From assembly GCA_020746835.1 (NCBI GenBank), contig JAGPNK010000009.1, positions 1,178,001 through 1,242,000 on the forward strand: a DNA stretch of 64,000 nt, read 5' to 3'. Below are positions 23,727 through 34,380 of this stretch, piece by piece. The stretch's first letter is position 1. Each line of letters begins with the position of its first letter. This stretch comes from Stachybotrys elegans (taxonomy: Eukaryota > Ascomycota > Sordariomycetes > Hypocreales > Stachybotryaceae). The notes under the pieces are model-generated. The model was given only the letters and a program-made list of their open reading frames with translations, searched no databases and was not told the origin of the DNA. Made by a program: the position numbers and the translations under genes.

Positions 23727-25570
23727 TTCTCTCTCTCGTCACCGCTCTGCCTCTTCGCCCGCGTCCAGGCAAACGAGCATTGCCACCTTCTGTTTCCGTC
23801 ATGTCGGTTCTTGTTGGCCGTCTTCTTCGCCTTCTTCCACCGCATCTTCCATGGACCCTCAATGCTGCTGTTGGTCCCCATGCCCGTGTCCACTCTCGTG
23901 CATGCGACCCTGCGGGAGAAGAAGGCTACCAAGCTACGTAGCATTTCCGTCACTGGAAACGCTGCTGTGGATGGTGTCCGAAATTACAGTACATGACCGC
24001 GACCCCGGAGACACCGATCTCCACTGATGTGATAGTGTCGAGGCAGCGTGTCGGATGCAGCTAGGGACGTGATGAATCATGTCACGTCCTGCATCTATCC
24101 TTGCCGGTCCGTGGTTCGGCCGACCCCAGACGGGAACAGGAGGAGGATTCTTTTCATGCCAATGCTGGGCTGGTTGCTGGTGGTTCATCCATCATCAAGG
24201 GCTAAATCACCAAGGCAGCACAGATTACTGTGTGTTTCTCGTTGCGAAACTAAAGATGCATTCCTTTCTGAGAAGAAACGTGTCCTGCAGTAAATAAGTG
24301 GCCGATATAATTTCCTTTTTGCACACTCATCTCGTAGACAAACCCCTTCTCCAGGCCACGACAGCCCTCACACTTGAAAGTTGTCCGCCATGCTCGGTCC
24401 TTGAAAGCACCATTGGGTGTCTATAAATACATTAGGCTCACCATTTTCCCAATCCCGAGAGTTAGTCCACCGCCGTCTGCCACCAGTCACCGATTCGAAC
24501 CATACCAAGCCCAAGCCCGTGGCATCAAGCCTCTGCTCGATCCGTGGCTGGGCCTAGGCAGGGTTCCTCAGCATCAGACAGGGGGGAGAGACGGCCGGAT
24601 ATTGCCCCGGCCGCCTCCTCCCCCACTGGGGTGCTAGACTCTTGTTCCAACTCAATCTGTCAACTTTTCGCGCGCCAGTGGGCACATCATCCCAGAAGAG
24701 GGGAGAAGGGAAGGCAACGGATGGGAAGGGGGGCGGCTGGATGTGTGCGAGAAAGAGTGCCCAACGAGGAGATTTTACCCAGAGCCGCCTCGCCAATCTC
24801 CTCGTCGAATGTCTCAGGTGCGCGTGGTGCTCCTCTCCCCCCCGAAAATTACGAAAATTACGGTCCACAAACAGTGAGACGTTGACAAGAAAAAGGCGGG
24901 AGAAGCCATGCAGCGCAGCCAAGGCCGGGAAATAAGAACTAATAACAAGGAAGAAGAGGAAAGGAGAGATGAAAAAGGACGGGTGGATTCGGAGCGCAGG
25001 CAGACATGTTCGTTGCTTGGCTGGCCGATGCAACCAACACTGCGCCCCCAAATGACGGCCCCCCCCTCCAAGGTATTCCCTCTGCTTCCCTTCCATCTCG
25101 TCCTGGGCTTGTGAATGGCTGCCCTCTAGCTCCCCTACTCTTCTTGGCCCGTTGGACTGGCTTGCTGGCTTGCTGGCTTGCTTGCCTGCCGGGCGTTTTC
25201 CGTTCCATCTCATCTCCTTTCCCGCTCCCCCAATCAAGCCTCGTGTTTGTCGCGCCGCTTACATCCATCCCACGGAGACTTTTCTCTTCGGTCCCTCATT
25301 CTTACTTGAGCTTGAATCTCTCTCTCCATCGCGAGAATGCCGTTTTGTCGCAATGAAAACGTCAGCCCAGCATCTCCTCTGACATGGTCTCCTCCTGTCT
25401 CCATCTCCAATGCTCACCTACCCACCCACCCTTTTCATCTTGTCTCTGTCGGTCCTTGTAGAGCCCAGCATCTTGGATCCGTTGCTGTCCCAAGACCTCG
25501 GTATCGGGGCCACATCTCCCCTCCTCTCGCCCACCCACTGCTTACGCTGAGACTCGGCCCTTCTAACAAT

Positions 25571-25602
25571 ACACACACACACACACTCTCTCTCTCTCTC
25601 TC
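25571..25602. repeat. (CA)n(CT)n compound microsatellite
   Basis: Alternating AC for about 15 nt that switches to TC for about 17 nt. Confidence 0.88.
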
Positions 25603-25764
25603 ACCCTCTCTTACGCTCATGCAAGCGCGCACACATAACCTTTCCCCAGGTCTCATCTCCGTCCAATGTCATCCAGCTTCCCTTCATGGCTGCAGCTGCA
25701 ACCCTACCTATTCGGTAGGGCACCCGTTTCTACGCCACCCGTTGAATCCATAGGCTCGGAACCG

Positions 25765-25791
25765 CATCCATCCATCCATCCATCCATCCAT
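25765..25791. repeat. (CATC)n microsatellite
   Basis: Six to seven tandem CATC units. Confidence 0.88.
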
Positions 25792-26787
25792 TACCTCTTA
25801 CATGCCCGTCGGTCCTCCCCTTACCACCCCTCCTCTCCCGCCCCATCGGGCTCCATGGATCCTCTAGGACTCGTAGAATCCCGCTGTCACCCTCCCTGCC
25901 CTGGAACCTGCATATGCAGCTCTCATCACGCTCATGCCCTGGCTCATTGGTTACCGAGCCTGTATCCTCCCCGTCCTCCTGTATCGCCGGGGACCTCGAT
26001 GCCTCGCATACCTGCCGACCGAGTGCCTGCCCTGCTATTCTTGACTATTCTTGCAGACCCCCTTCCCCCTGAGCTACTCTCCCTTCCTGCTTGCTCAGCC
26101 TTGCTGGGAAATGTCCCAGCGGTCTGGCTGAGAACGTGGCACGCCTCGGCACGTAACGCACCCACCCCCATCCTTTCAGGCTTACTCTTCCCTGGTCATA
26201 GGCCAATCGCCGCCACAATCGACTGACCTTGGTCCCCGTCCTTGTCCCTATCAACCTGGCGGGTTCGTGTTTGACCGTATGGCCCATGCTCGTCTCTCTG
26301 TCTCTCTCCCCACGAGGTGGGCCGGGCCGTCTCTCCTTGGGAACACACGTCTGCACACCGCATCACCCTTCCCATCCGAGGAACGCATCCATCGAGGGCA
26401 CCAAGACCTTGGCCTGTCTGCCTGTCTGCCTTCTCTGTCCCTCCATCTCTGTCCTTGCATCTCCTGTAAATTGAGACATAATCCCGTCCACCTCCACCCG
26501 GCATATGCAGCTACCGCTCCCCGCGAGACCTAACTAGAGACCAAGCCCCCGGGACTGCTCCATCGCCTCGCATCGACGAATGTTCCTCGACGCCAGGTGC
26601 CGTGCCAGCGGGACACTCTGACGGGGCGTGGGCTGGTCCAGAGTGCCGGGTCGTCGTCCTGCCCTGACATATCCCCCTTATTAATATCCGTCCTGGGATG
26701 CACATCTTGGCCCCCTCGAGGTCGTGCCCCTTTTGATTACTACGCGCTGTGTCATCCGATCTTGATTACACGGCTTTCCTCGGGCTC

Positions 26788-27849
26788 ATGTCTTTTGATT
26801 TCCATGACAGAGGTATGACCATGGAGAGTCTCTATGGTATTGGAACCACCTTCTTCCCCTTGGCGGACGAAGAAGATTCAACCCAAGACCAGCATAGACG
26901 AAGCAGCAGCATAAGTCTGGACGACTGTGCCAAAAACGTTGACGAGTATGTCTAGCCTTGCGCAGAGCTTGCACCCTTCTACAGAACAATCAATAACCTG
27001 AGCAGACACTACAGGCAACACTCTGTACAGGTCGTGTCAAGACGGCAGCAGCAACCCTACGAGCCCCTGAAATCGCCCTTGGGCTTGATCAGGCCTACGG
27101 AGCTGCAGCATCATGACGACTGGAGGCCAGCCACCCCGAGCGTTGACTGTCCCCTCTTGCCGTCTCGTGCCAGCACGCCATCTGTATCCAATATGCGTCC
27201 TATGGATGTATGGGTTTCGGCCGAGGATTCCCACGAGGATCGGTTGGCGCAGCTCGCTTTCGTACAGCCGGTAAGCAGTCACCGGCAGGAACTCGATCGA
27301 CAAGGCGGAGACGGTGGTTCCAGCACGCCTCAGCCGCCGAATATCAACCACTTCCCGCTGGAAGGGCCACCGGGGGATACAAGACTGGCCGGCAATATCC
27401 TGGGGGCGCTGAAGGGCCTCATCATCTTGGAGAGGACGTCGTCGCTCGAGTGGGAGCCACACTATGTCGACCAGCTCAGGAACCCGGTGCCGTACAACCA
27501 GCCGCAGTCAGACCTGCCATACTCTATATCAGTACAAGCTCCGGCGGCCACAGACGAGCGGTCCGACTCGTCAATGTCGGACCTCCCGCTGCCGGAAGGA
27601 CTCCCCGCGGCGCGACACATCGAACTGGACCGCATGCTCAAGGATGCAGGCATAGCAGGCCTGGGGGACTGCAACGAGAGCCGCGTCAGATACTCTCGGT
27701 GCGTGTAAACTAACTCTGTATTGCTTCTTTTTGTTTTTCTTCTTCTTCTTACCCAAATCATTGTCTGGTTTTGTAGTTGGGGCCCAACGGCGCATGATGG
27801 GTGGCAAGCTGAAGAGAAAGAAGAACAGAGGTGGCCATTTATCGTCTAG
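26788..27849 (+). CDS. Unrecognised three-exon protein
   Basis: Proposed CDS join(26788..26945, 27006..27698, 27777..27849), 307 aa; all three junctions are GT-AG and phases match. I do not recognise a family. The protein is hydrophilic, without signal peptide or membrane helix; it has a Ser-rich patch (RRSSSISLDD, about residue 40), Pro/Ser-rich middle parts and a helix LERTSSLEWEPHYVDQLRNPVP, then LPAARHIELDRMLKDAGIAGLGD. If the second intron is not removed, the frame stops at 27708 (286 aa). I prefer splicing because GTGCGT, a long T-rich tract and TGTAG flank it and the frame reopens. Start is uncertain: the next in-frame ATG is at 26815. Two in-frame Met codons and an unusually long upstream gene-free region suggest a regulated gene. 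Confidence 0.6.
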
Positions 27850-29087
27850 AGGCGCGTGGCAAGGCTGCCTAGGCGGCGGGCGCCTCGCGGGCTGTGCTGG
27901 CCCGTTTGTCGCTAGGCATACCTTCATTCATCAGCTTGTCTACGTCAGGGTGTCAGCAAGTGGCCCCTTGGTGGGCAAAGGGGGCCTTTGCATTTTCTTA
28001 CTTGGTCGGGCAAATCTGGCTGTGGGCTGGGTTGCATTGCATGGAGTCAGACAGATGGATTTAGTGTTATCTTGTAGTTATCATACTTGGCGGAACAAGC
28101 ATGCTTTTTTCTTCTTTTTTTCTTTACTGGACGAGGCCTGATTTTCATTGTTAAATTATTATTTTCACAATTATTTTTTCTTTCACCAAATTGCCCATAC
28201 AAGAACAGCAGTACATGGAGACTGGCGGACTGGGACATGGGTTTACCAAGCAACTGGGCCGCGGCTGGAAGCCAGTTGCGCAAGGAGAGGGAGAAAGGGG
28301 TGTGGAGTTTGCGGCTCAACAGGCCAGGCGGTAAAGGTCACACCGCTCTTTGCGGCGACGCCTCCGCGCGGCCGGGCGCAACGGAGTGTCTTGCTCGTGC
28401 TTGGATGCTGGTCTGGGGCAGAGGCAGAGCGTGGGATGACATGGAGGATGCAGCTGGTGGAGAGACTACTGTAAGCTTGGGTCGATTCGGGGGGATTCCA
28501 AGTACCGCCTGGGGTTCGGCAGATGAGCCATACAGGGCTGACGGAGCGAGCGAGCAGCTCAGGCAATTCTTGGTCCTCGGACACGTGAACAATACGCCCG
28601 GCAAACAAGACGACACGAAACAGCACCGCTCGGCTAGGGCTGAGCGCCGACGCGGGCGAGGCCGAAGCGGTGCCCGGCTTACGAGGCACGAGATTGACGC
28701 GAGATTAGCGCGAGGCACGGCCAGACCAATGACGCCCCGATGATGCACTGGCGATCCAGCCCTGCAAGCCACAGGCGGCTATCGCCAAGCTATCGCCAAC
28801 GCCAACGCCCGGGCGTAAGCCAAATTCACGAAATAAGTCGCCTCCCGCAGCGTCAACACGAGACAGTACTGGCAGGCATAGCATCATGTAGGGAATTCCG
28901 CGACGGCCTTCCCTATCGAAATACATGCATGATTATTTCTCTTGTAGCTGCATCCCGCCACAGCTTGGCCGCGCCCCACACCCTCAACCCTCAACCTCAA
29001 TCAACACCCTTCCCTTCACCTCCAAACCACCGTACAAAATCGCAAAAAACTGCAAAAAATAATGATCAATCGTAACGAAAGGATTTA
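27850..29087. other. Intergenic upstream of tRNA-Lys
   Basis: About 1.2 kb with no coding character; an AT-rich, T-run-rich segment lies at 28105-28190. The 218-aa open frame starting at 28087 has no recognisable domain and I do not support it. Confidence 0.45.
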
Positions 29088-29171
29088 AGCCCGATATGGG
29101 GGTCGAACCCATAACCTTGAGATGTGTGTACTCGTAAGAGTCTCACGCTCTACCGATTGAGCTAACCGGGC
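29088..29171 (-). tRNA. tRNA-Lys (anticodon CTT) with 11-nt intron
   Basis: Folds by hand into a full cloverleaf on the minus strand. The acceptor arm pairs 5' GCCCGGT with 3' ATCGGGC; D arm GCTC/GAGC; anticodon stem TGAGA/TCTCA around loop C-T-CTT-A-A; T arm with GGTTCGACCCC. Anticodon CTT at positions 34-36 reads AAG (Lys). An 11-nt intron interrupts the loop after base 37, the canonical place. Mature length would be 73 nt before CCA. Box B (GGTTCGA) and box A (TAGCTCAATCGG) promoters are present. Confidence 0.96.
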
Positions 29172-29896
29172 TGAAAGACCCGATTGTTTCTTGTTGGAGG
29201 GAGGGGGAGGGTAATGTGAATATCAAGGTCTCGTCTTTGGGGGAGGAGGTATTGCTTTCTCCTTCTTTTCCGTGCTGGAAAGAGAGCCTTGTGTTGTGGT
29301 TGTGGTGTCTCGTTCGGTGGTTTTTTTTCCTTGTTTCTTTTTTTCCCCATCATGCAATGTGGGTTCGGGCACCGACTAGCAGGCAAGATTTTTTTTTTTC
29401 CATCTACCCACAGGCCATGACTTAGTCGCGTGAGCAGCAAATTAGACGCACGGGACGAAGCTCGGGATATGCCATGAATCATACATATCGTCCGTTTCAT
29501 GGTGTTGATCTGCTCTGCCTGCATCTATCGCTATGGCTGGCTAACCGTCTGTCTTGCCCATCCCGCGCTCTTCATCGACGTGATTTGCCTGAATGTACGT
29601 CACGCATACTGCCTAATCCAGCACTTTTCTCAACACCCATCTCTGTCAACTGTCCACTGTCGTCACACATTCCATCCCTCCATTTTTCTCCCGTTTAGTC
29701 CCTCCTGACAGCCGACTCCCCCCTCCATCGCTCCTTCCTCCGGCCTCCATCCGGCCTCCGTCCACCGAACAATTGCGGGGCCGTGATAAGCGGGGCACAC
29801 CCTCCCTTATCGCCCCTCTCTCGCTGCTCGCTGATGCTCACTCACTCACTCACTCACTCACTCACCCCATCTCACCTCACCTCACTCTCACCCACC
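29172..29896. other. Intergenic: pnc1 promoter region
   Basis: About 720 bp, T-rich near 29320-29400 and pyrimidine-rich after 29680. It ends in a (CTCA)n microsatellite just before the pnc1 start. The poly-T after the tRNA's 5' side is not its terminator, because the tRNA is on the minus strand. Confidence 0.45.
29837..29864. repeat. (CTCA)n microsatellite in pnc1 leader
   Basis: About seven tandem CTCA units ending some 30 bp upstream of the nicotinamidase start codon. Confidence 0.9.
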
Positions 29897-30562
29897 ATGG
29901 CCTTCAAGCCCGCCCTCGTCGTCGTCGACTTTCAGCAGGACTTTTGTCCCCCCACAGGCTCCCTCGCCGTCCCTGACGGCCTCTCCATCCTCCCCGTCCT
30001 CAACACCCTCCTCTCCTACCCCTTCCCCCTCAAGATTGCCACCCGCGACTGGCATCCCCCCGACCACGTCTCCTTTGCCGCCAACCACTCCCGCCTGCCG
30101 CAGAACTCGGCCACCGCCGTCATCACCCACCCTACAGACCCCTCCCAGAGCTATGTGACCGCCCTCTGGCCCGTCCACTGCGTCCAAGACACCCCAGGCG
30201 CCGAGATCGTTCCCGGCCTCCATGTTCGCGAGCTGCACCGTGTCATCGACAAGGGCATGGACCCCCGCGTCGAGATGTACTCGGCCTTTTACGACCCCTT
30301 CCACGTGTCCGACAGCGGCCTGGCCAAGCTCCTCAAGGACGAGGGCGTCACCGACGTCTTTGTCGTGGGGCTCGCCGCCGACTTTTGCGTCAAGGCCACC
30401 GCCGAGCACGCCTTCGATGAGGGCTTCCGCACCTACATCGTCCACGAGGCTACCAAACCCGTCTTCCCGGAAACGTGGGGTGAGTGCAGCGACAAGATCA
30501 CGGGCAAGGGCATCAAGCTGGTATCCATGGATGGCCCGGAGCTGGCCAGGTTACGCGCGTAG
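29897..30562 (+). CDS. pnc1: Nicotinamidase (pyrazinamidase)
   Basis: Single exon, 221 aa. Cysteine hydrolase of the isochorismatase fold. The catalytic triad is visible as Asp11 (VVVDFQQDFC), Lys119 (RVIDKGMD) and Cys164 (LAADFCVKAT), and the metal ligands as Asp51, His53 (TRDWHPPDHVSF) and His94 (WPVHCVQDT). All match the yeast Pnc1 pattern. It deamidates nicotinamide to nicotinate for NAD+ salvage and relieves nicotinamide inhibition of sirtuins. Convergent with HMG-CoA reductase, 243 bp apart. No oddity. Confidence 0.95.
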   Translation: MAFKPALVVVDFQQDFCPPTGSLAVPDGLSILPVLNTLLSYPFPLKIATRDWHPPDHVSFAANHSRLPQNSATAVITHPTDPSQSYVTALWPVHCVQDTPGAEIVPGLHVRELHRVIDKGMDPRVEMYSAFYDPFHVSDSGLAKLLKDEGVTDVFVVGLAADFCVKATAEHAFDEGFRTYIVHEATKPVFPETWGECSDKITGKGIKLVSMDGPELARLRA

Positions 30563-30805
30563 CAAGTCAGACGCCACCGGCACAACAGGTTGGCTGCATT
30601 AATAATTGATACTTCTATTGGTGTAAGAATTTATGATACCGGCGTATGCCATGCATGATAATCGTCGCCTGGCGCTAGGCGAATCCAAAATGCAAAAGAC
30701 AAAAGAACTCCGCGCACCTCGGTCGCGACCCATATCGCTGACCTTCCATCCCGTCCTCCCTAGCGTATCCCTTGTACTGTAATTCTGTGCATTCTAAATC
30801 ATAGT

Positions 30806-33800
30806 CTACCTCTTGGCCCTCTCCACCGCCGCCGCGCTGAGAGACACGGACGAGGGCGTCCTTGCCTGGCTCATCATGGCCGAGATGGGGTTAGTGGCCT
30901 GAGGCGCAGGCGTAGCCGAGCGCGAGGGCGCTTGGCTACGGTTGTGCTGCATGTGAGCCTGGACCAGGTGGCCCGCCGCCAGCGCACTGCACAGCGACAG
31001 CTCACCAGCCATGACGGCAGCACCGATAATGCGAGCCAGGCGGCGAGCGTTCTCACCGGGGTGAGTGGGGTGGGAGCCGCGGACGCCGAGCATGTCGAGC
31101 ATGGCGCTCTGGGGCTCCAGGATGGTGCCGCCACCCAGGGTACCGACTTCCAGGGAGGGCATGGATACCGAGATCTGGAGAGATCCGTGAAGGCTGTCGA
31201 GTGTTAGCAGACAATTACTATCCAAGGGCAAAGCAGAATATAAACTCACTTCTTCATGATGGTGATACAGTTGGAGCTCTCCACAACCTGGGCGGGATCC
31301 TGTCCGGTGGCGATGAAGATGGCGGCGACAATGTTGGCGGCGTGGGCGTTGAATCCACCGATGGATCCAGCCATGGCAGATCCAATCAGGTTCTTCTGGA
31401 TGTTGAGCTCGACGAGGGCATCGACGTCGGACTTGAGCACGCTCTTGACCACGTCGGCGGGGATGATGGCCTCGGCCACGACGCCCTTGCCACGACCGTC
31501 GACCCAGTTGATGGCCGCAGCCTTCTTATCCGTGCAGTAGTTTCCGGAGACGGTGATGATGTTCATGTCGTCGAAGCCCTCCTCAGTAGCCATGACCTTG
31601 AGGGCATGCTCGACACCCTTGGAGATCATGTTCATACCCATAGCGTCGCCGGTGGTCGTCTTGAATCGGATGTACAGGCTGGTACCGGCCAGGGCAGTCT
31701 TCATCTCCTGGAGGCGGGCGAATCGAGACGTCGAGTTGAAAGCCTTCTTCATCGTGTTCTGACCAGCCTCAGAGTCCAGCCACAGCTTGGCGGCACCAGC
31801 ACGCTCCAGAGTCTCAAAGGCGACGCAGGGTCCACGGGTCATACCATCGGCAGTCAGGACAGTAATGGCACCGCCACCAGCGTTGATGGCCTTGCAGCCA
31901 CGGCTGGCACTGGCGACGAGCACACCCTCCGTGGTAGCCATGGGGATGAAGTAGCTCTGACCATCAATGACGAGGGGACCGGCGACACCGACGGGGAGGG
32001 GCAGGTAGCCGACGACGTTCTCACAGCAGGCGCCAAAGACGCGCTCCCAGTTGTAGTGCTCGTAGGGCAGCTTGGATCGGTCGAGGAACTGGGTGAGCTC
32101 GGCAGTGGCCTTGGTGCGGCTGATGATGGTTCGCCTGACCTTGACGGCACGGGTGAAATCCTTGAGCGTCTTCTCGAGCGAGTGGCCGGGGATCTTGCCG
32201 CGCAGACACATGGAGACGACCTCCTCGTCCGACATCTCGTGGATGCGCTTCTCAGCAATCAGCTTCTCAAGCTCAGGGAGGGTGCGGTGCTCGGTGTTGG
32301 AAGGGCGGACGCGGGTCTGCGACATGGGGTCGACCTCGTCGTCGGTGATGGCGGGGGTGGGCGGCTCGGTCTGCTGCGGGGTGGGCGGAACATATTCGCC
32401 CAGAGGCAGGGTCACGTTGCCGGAGTCGTTGAAGCGCTGGGCGCGGGCAAGGTCGTAGCGGTCGATGAAGTTGTGGGACTCGTTGGGGTCCTTGATTCCA
32501 GAGCGAGCGGCGTTGAAGAGGTAGCCGTTCAGACCAACGCTGAGGGCAAGGGCAATGACGAACCACTTGGACAGAACAGGGTCCTCGAGCGAGTTGAGCA
32601 GGCCACCAACCATGCGGCCGCCGACTCCGTATCCCTCAAAGTGGTGGATGACGTTGTTGCTGCTGCGGCCGAGGGAGCTGGTCAGAGCATAGTGGACCGA
32701 GGGGTACTCGAGCTGGTACTTGATGGGGGAGAGGACGGTGACAACGGTGGGCTTGCCGGCAGCCTTGGCCGTGGCCAGGATCACGTCCAGACCCTCGGCA
32801 GCGACCTTGAAGGGGTCGACAGGCGTGGTGGAGACGACGGAGCCGACCCAGGCCGTGATGTCGGAGAGACCGGTGTTCTTGCGGAAGGGGATCGTGGCAA
32901 TGTTGACAATGTTGACAATGACGAAGCCCGAGATCATGAGCACCTTGAAGGTCGGGATGCTGCTGCTCTTCATCTTGAGACCAAAGATGGACACCTCGCG
33001 GTTGTCCTCACCGTTGCCGACGGCCCAGTCGTCGCTCTTGGCCACGTTTTCGGCGACACGGCGGCTGACGCCATCGTCCTCAAGAGCCATGCGCATGTCG
33101 ACGTGACGCTTGATGCGGTTGATCTCAAGCTTGATGCTCAGAATAGCCGTGTAGAAGGTGAAGAGCAGGATGCAGTCGAAGAAGAGAATCCAGGCGGCGA
33201 GGAAGCAGAACTGCTGGAGACCACCCTGGACGCCAGAGGCGGCGCCGAGAACAAGGATGAAGATCTCGATGGCGTAGTCGCGGATGATCTCGAAGCCCTT
33301 CTCCTTGATGGCGGCCTGGATGGCGTAGCGGATCGTGTTCTGGACCTGGCGCTGCTGGGGAGCCTGGCCGTAGTGACGGTACTTCTTATCAGCAGGTCGG
33401 TGCTCAACCGAGTGGTTCAGGACAGCCCTGGTCAGGGTGATGTTCTTCTCGAAGCCAATGGTGACGACGAGGAAGGGGAGACCCTCGGACAGGAGAATGA
33501 CGCTGATGGGAACGCCGAGGTTGGTGGTGACGGCGAGAGCAAAGACGAATCCAAAGGCCGAGGAGAAGAGAGTGCTCATGCCCAGCCAGAAGTTGGAACC
33601 CATGCGGCGCATGGAGAGGAAGAGAGAGACAAAGGTCAGGTGCATGGCAATGTAGCCTAGGACCATGATGACAATGTCAAGGGTCTCGGCGTTGTGGATG
33701 AGGTCGAGGAACTCGCTCCAAGCGTTGGAAATCCACTGGGAAACGGTGTTGGCGACCTTGACTCGGGCAGCCTTCATGATCCACATCTTCTTCTCCTCGC

Positions 33801-34380
33801 TGTCCTCGGCCTTGAGATCCTCGACATTCTCGCGGGGGATTTCCTGGGCAACAGAGATGAACTCGGGGCCTTCGGAGAAGGGGAGAGCGTAGGCGAGAAC
33901 GGTGGCGTCGGGAGAGTTGGCGTGGGCGGGCAGAGGAGTGACGGACAGGTTGCGAGGCGTCGGGATGGCGTGGGCGTGGGGAGCGCCAGCGTCGTCGGTG
34001 GCCGGGTCGGGGAAGACGAGAGTCATGAGAGCCAGGTGGTCCTCGCCAGCATAGTCGGGGCTGACGGCGGCCTGCCACTTCCAGGCGGTATCGGGACCGA
34101 CGCGAAGATCTCGGCTGCCCTCGAGCAGCGAAGACCAATCGGCCTTGCCCGGCGAGGAGCCGTCAAAGAAGCTCTCCTGGATAATGCCGACATAGGAGGT
34201 GCTGGCGAGGAGGGCGACGGCGACGACGATCTGAATCGGGTGGGCAGCGGCGAGCTGAGAAACGTAGTTGAGGACGGGCGTGACACGCTTGCTGAGCCAC
34301 GAGAGAGCAGGAGGAGTAGACTGCTTCTTGGGGGCAGCGGGCTGGCCCCGGAAGCGCTTGGGGAGAAGAGCGGCGGACAT
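30806..34380 (-). CDS. hmg1: 3-hydroxy-3-methylglutaryl-CoA reductase
   Basis: Spliced CDS complement(30806..31193, 31250..34380), 1172 aa, normal for fungal HMGR. The N-terminal half is membrane-bound: a first helix near residue 45-65 ([18 protein letters not shown]), a lumenal loop, then a sterol-sensing domain ([18 protein letters not shown] to [13 protein letters not shown]). The catalytic half carries [61 protein letters not shown] and the C-terminal [15 protein letters not shown] with the catalytic His. It reduces HMG-CoA to mevalonate with NADPH at the ER, the committed step to ergosterol and other terpenoids. The start at 34380 is the first Met preceding the conserved N-terminus; the frame is open further upstream. 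There is a single intron near the 3' end. Confidence 0.97.

Larger units (their letters stand above)
22773..26787. other. 4-kb gene-free, pyrimidine-rich interval
   Basis: Lies between divergent start codons (mir1 and the three-exon gene at 26788). No ORF with coding character. From about 24600 onward it is rich in C/T runs and Pro/Ser/Leu-type short ORFs on the plus strand, typical of long fungal leaders. Microsatellites are annotated separately. I suspect a long 5' leader or regulatory region of the downstream gene but cannot prove it. Confidence 0.45.

Noticed and set aside
24470..24520. GATTCGAACC considered as a tRNA T arm
   Set aside because: No acceptor or anticodon arm can be built around it.
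25666..26226. 186-aa open frame in the CT-rich region
   Set aside because: Pro/Ser/Leu-rich translation of low-complexity DNA; no recognisable fold.
31201..33660. 819-aa open frame on the plus strand opposite hmg1
   Set aside because: It is a mirror of the GC-rich HMG-CoA reductase coding strand; the amino-acid composition (Asp/Gly/Val/Glu-rich) is that of an antisense shadow and it carries no domain.
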